From NCBI GenBank assembly GCA_905183005.1, contig CAJJDO010000033.1:5820-69819 (forward strand): a stretch of DNA of 64,000 nucleotides, in the 5' to 3' direction. Made by a program: the position numbers and the translations under genes. The notes under the pieces were generated by a model. The model was not told where the DNA came from, searched no databases, and was given only the letters and a program-made list of their open reading frames with translations. Positions 61,894-64,000 of this stretch are shown in pieces (position 1 is the first letter of the stretch; every line of letters starts with the position of its first letter). The stretch is from Paramecium pentaurelia (taxonomy: Eukaryota > Ciliophora > Oligohymenophorea > Peniculida > Parameciidae).

Positions 61894-64000
61894 ATGTTGG
61901 AAAATTGTAATAAAGAATTAGAGGTTGATATGTGGGATTAAATTCATTTCAGACTTGTGAAAGTTAAAGTCCAAATGACATTTACTGAAGATAACTTTAT
62001 ATATTATTCGTTGGATGGGAAGGTTTTGAGAATGTAAGAGATCATTCTTTTTATAAAAAGCGAATAACATTCAGAAAAGTAAAAGCATCATGATCAATTT
62101 AATAATATTGATTAGATAAAATATCTTCATTGGGATGGTGAGTTTGAATAAAATAACAGAAAGTCTGGCAAATGGAAAGCTAATTGGTAAGGTCCAGATT
62201 ATAAAGAAGTTGGGGGTTACTATGAGAATGGTTTAAAGTAAGGTTTATGGAATGAATTTACTAAGAATTATTGGAGGTATTTTGCTATTCATTTTTAAAT
62301 ATAGTTAAGCAGAAATATGTGAAAATGGAGAATATTTCAATGATTAAAAAATTGGAGAGTGGAAATATATCTATGACAATAAAATTATGTTTATTTATAT
62401 ATTAATTATATAGAGGTGGAGGATTTTATAATAAATAAGGACAAAAGTAAGGTAAATGGGTAGAGTTGAGTGATGGATTTTTTAATTCCTCATAAGTCAC
62501 TTATTATGGTGAATATCAAAATGGTAAGAAAGTGGGTAGATGGGATATTTTGTTTAGGGAACAAAGGCAGAATATATTTCAGTAAATGTAAATATTAAAA
62601 GTATCAAATCTTAGTGGAGGTGGATCATATGATATCGGAATTAAAAATGGGATGTGGATTGAGTTGAGTGATAGATTTCAGATTTATTCATAAGTTACGT
62701 ATCATGGTAGATATAAATAAGGGAGAAAAATCGATAGATGGGATATTCATTTTAATTATGAAGGCGAGCGAAAAATGTAAGATTAATTGCTAAATATTAA
62801 AAATCAAATTTTTAGTGGTGGTGGATTGTATGAAGAGGTTTAGGGAGACTCAATCAAGATTGGGAATTGGGTTGAGTTAAGTGATCTGTTTTTGAGCACC
62901 CATCAAGTCACTCACAATGGTGAATATCAAAATGGGAAAAAAATGGGTAGATGGTATAGTTTGTTTCGGGATCAAAGGCAAAACAGATATCTAAGGATGT
63001 AAAATATTGAAAAGTATCAAATCTTAGTGGAGGTGGATCATATGATACAGGAGTTAAAATTGGAATTTGGATTGAATTGAGCGATGGCTATCTCTACTAT
63101 TCAAGAGTCACTTATCACGGTCGATATCGAAATGGAAGAAAAGTCGGTAGATGGTATGAATAATCTTTGGAACAAAATGAGTAAATTTTTAAATTATTAA
63201 TAAGAAAAAAAAAAAATCTTCATGGTGGATTATACGATGAAGTTGATGGAGGTTCAAATAAGATTGGAAAATGGAAAGAATACAGTGATGGGTTCAATTT
63301 ATATTCACAAATCACTTATGATGGTGAATATAAAAAGGGTAAAAAAGTAGGTAAATGGGATATTTTGTATTACAAATAAGGAAGTCAAACTTAGGAATTA
63401 ATGTAAAAGTTAAATCAAATTTTTTAGTGGTGGTGGAATGTATAGTTATTAAGGTCTAAGGAATGGTATGTGGATAGAATTAAACGATGGATTTTAAGAT
63501 TATTCATAAGTAACTCACAATGGTGGATATAAAAATGGTAATAAAGTTGGTAGATGGGATATTTTTTTTAAAGAGAATAGAACAGAAACCTAATAATTGA
63601 TGTAAAAATAATAAATAATAAATTTTTTAGTGGTGGTGGATTTTATAATGAATAGGGCTAAAGAAATGGTGAATGGAGAGAGCTGAATGATGGATTTGAA
63701 AATAATTCGTAAGTCATTTTCAATGGTGAATATAAAAATGGATACAAAATTGGTAGATGGGATATTTTTTTTAAGGAGGAAGAAAAAAAAACTTATGAAT
63801 TAATGTATAAATATTAGAAAAGATTTTAGCGGCGGAGGCTTGTATTATGAGGTATAAGGAGGTTCAATTAAGGCTGGGTAGTGGATTGAGTTAGATGATG
63901 ATTTTGAGTTTGATTAATAATACACTTAAAAAGGTGAATATCAAAATGGAAATAAAGTTGGTCCATGGGTGAAAATGAGTATTAGGGAAGAATAATTGTG
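61894..64000 (+). CDS. 'YKNGKKVGRWDI' repeat protein, third copy, 3' end outside window
   Basis: ATG 61894 (MLENCNKELEVDMWDQIHFR) starts a leader, then repeats of the family seen at 19817 and 31719: SGKWKANW, then GGGFYNKQGQKQGKWVELSD and YQNGKKVGRWDI, repeated about nine times to the window end. Introns of about 24-39 nt sit before each GGG at the same phase (after AT of a split codon). One unit near 63185-63222 has lost a normal 3' splice site: CAT stands where TAG is expected before GGTGG, within an A-rich stretch. This makes it doubtful whether the gene is functional. Otherwise the frame is open to base 64000. Confidence 0.8.

Noticed and set aside
1..64000. tRNA, rRNA, CRISPR arrays, bacterial-type operons or ribosome binding sites
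   Set aside because: I found no GC-richer cloverleaf-like block, no rRNA-like sequence and no spaced direct repeats. The window is eukaryotic with spliceosomal introns.

Overview
ORGANISM. The window reads as a Paramecium-type ciliate genome. Long frames appear only when TAA and TAG are read as glutamine and TGA alone as stop. Genes are cut by tiny GT...AG introns, mostly 20-35 nt, and excising them restores the frame. Composition is very AT-rich. Gene families match Paramecium: a cysteine-periodic surface-antigen gene, large WD40 proteins, TPR proteins with one exon per repeat, B-box/coiled-coil proteins and large cysteine-rich surface proteins. I cannot name the species. Several loci exist in two versions, and one pair differs by a TA-bounded 43-bp insertion that breaks the frame. 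That looks like a germline internal eliminated sequence (IES), so the assembly probably mixes germline and somatic (or two allelic) versions.

LAYOUT. 1-3.0 kb: a broken hypothetical gene, then a decayed WD40 gene. 3-10 kb: gene debris and a large inverted repeat (arms 6526-7755 and 8799-10026). 10.6-17.8 kb, minus strand: a surface-antigen gene interrupted by a gap, a decayed hybrid histidine kinase, and a fragment of an arginine-kinase-like gene. 19.8-21.9 kb, minus: an intact gene of 'YKNGKKVGRWDI' repeats. 23.7-25.9 kb: a hypothetical ORF and an intact TPR gene. 26-31 kb: damaged or uncertain ORFs. 31.7-33.6 kb: second repeat gene. 34.4-38.1 kb: a large membrane protein split by an assembly join. 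40.4-44.0 kb: kinase-like debris and a B-box/coiled-coil/SPRY-like gene. 46.3-47.3 kb: small genes. 48.4-51.1 kb: intact 14-repeat WD40 gene. 51.4-52.4 kb, minus: surface-type protein. 53.3-57.4 kb: SNF-family symporter and IQ/MORN protein, the junction between them present twice. 57.8-58.8 kb, minus: cysteine-rich surface protein. 59.8-60.7 kb: a gene spanning a gap. 61.2-61.8 kb, minus: coiled-coil gene. 61.9-64.0 kb: third repeat gene, running off the end.

THEMES. (1) Duplication is everywhere, and all three isolated single-N positions (8797, 36008, 55663) and one long gap lie exactly at the edge of duplicated sequence, so much of it may be unmerged contig ends. (2) Two unrelated repeat families (TPR and YKNGKKVGRWDI) share an 'exon = repeat' design with a tiny intron at the same place in every repeat. 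(3) About half the genes carry frameshifts, often in homopolymer runs, so some 'pseudogenes' may be consensus errors; others have nonsense changes or larger deletions that look real. All translations were done by eye with the ciliate code; no searches were run.
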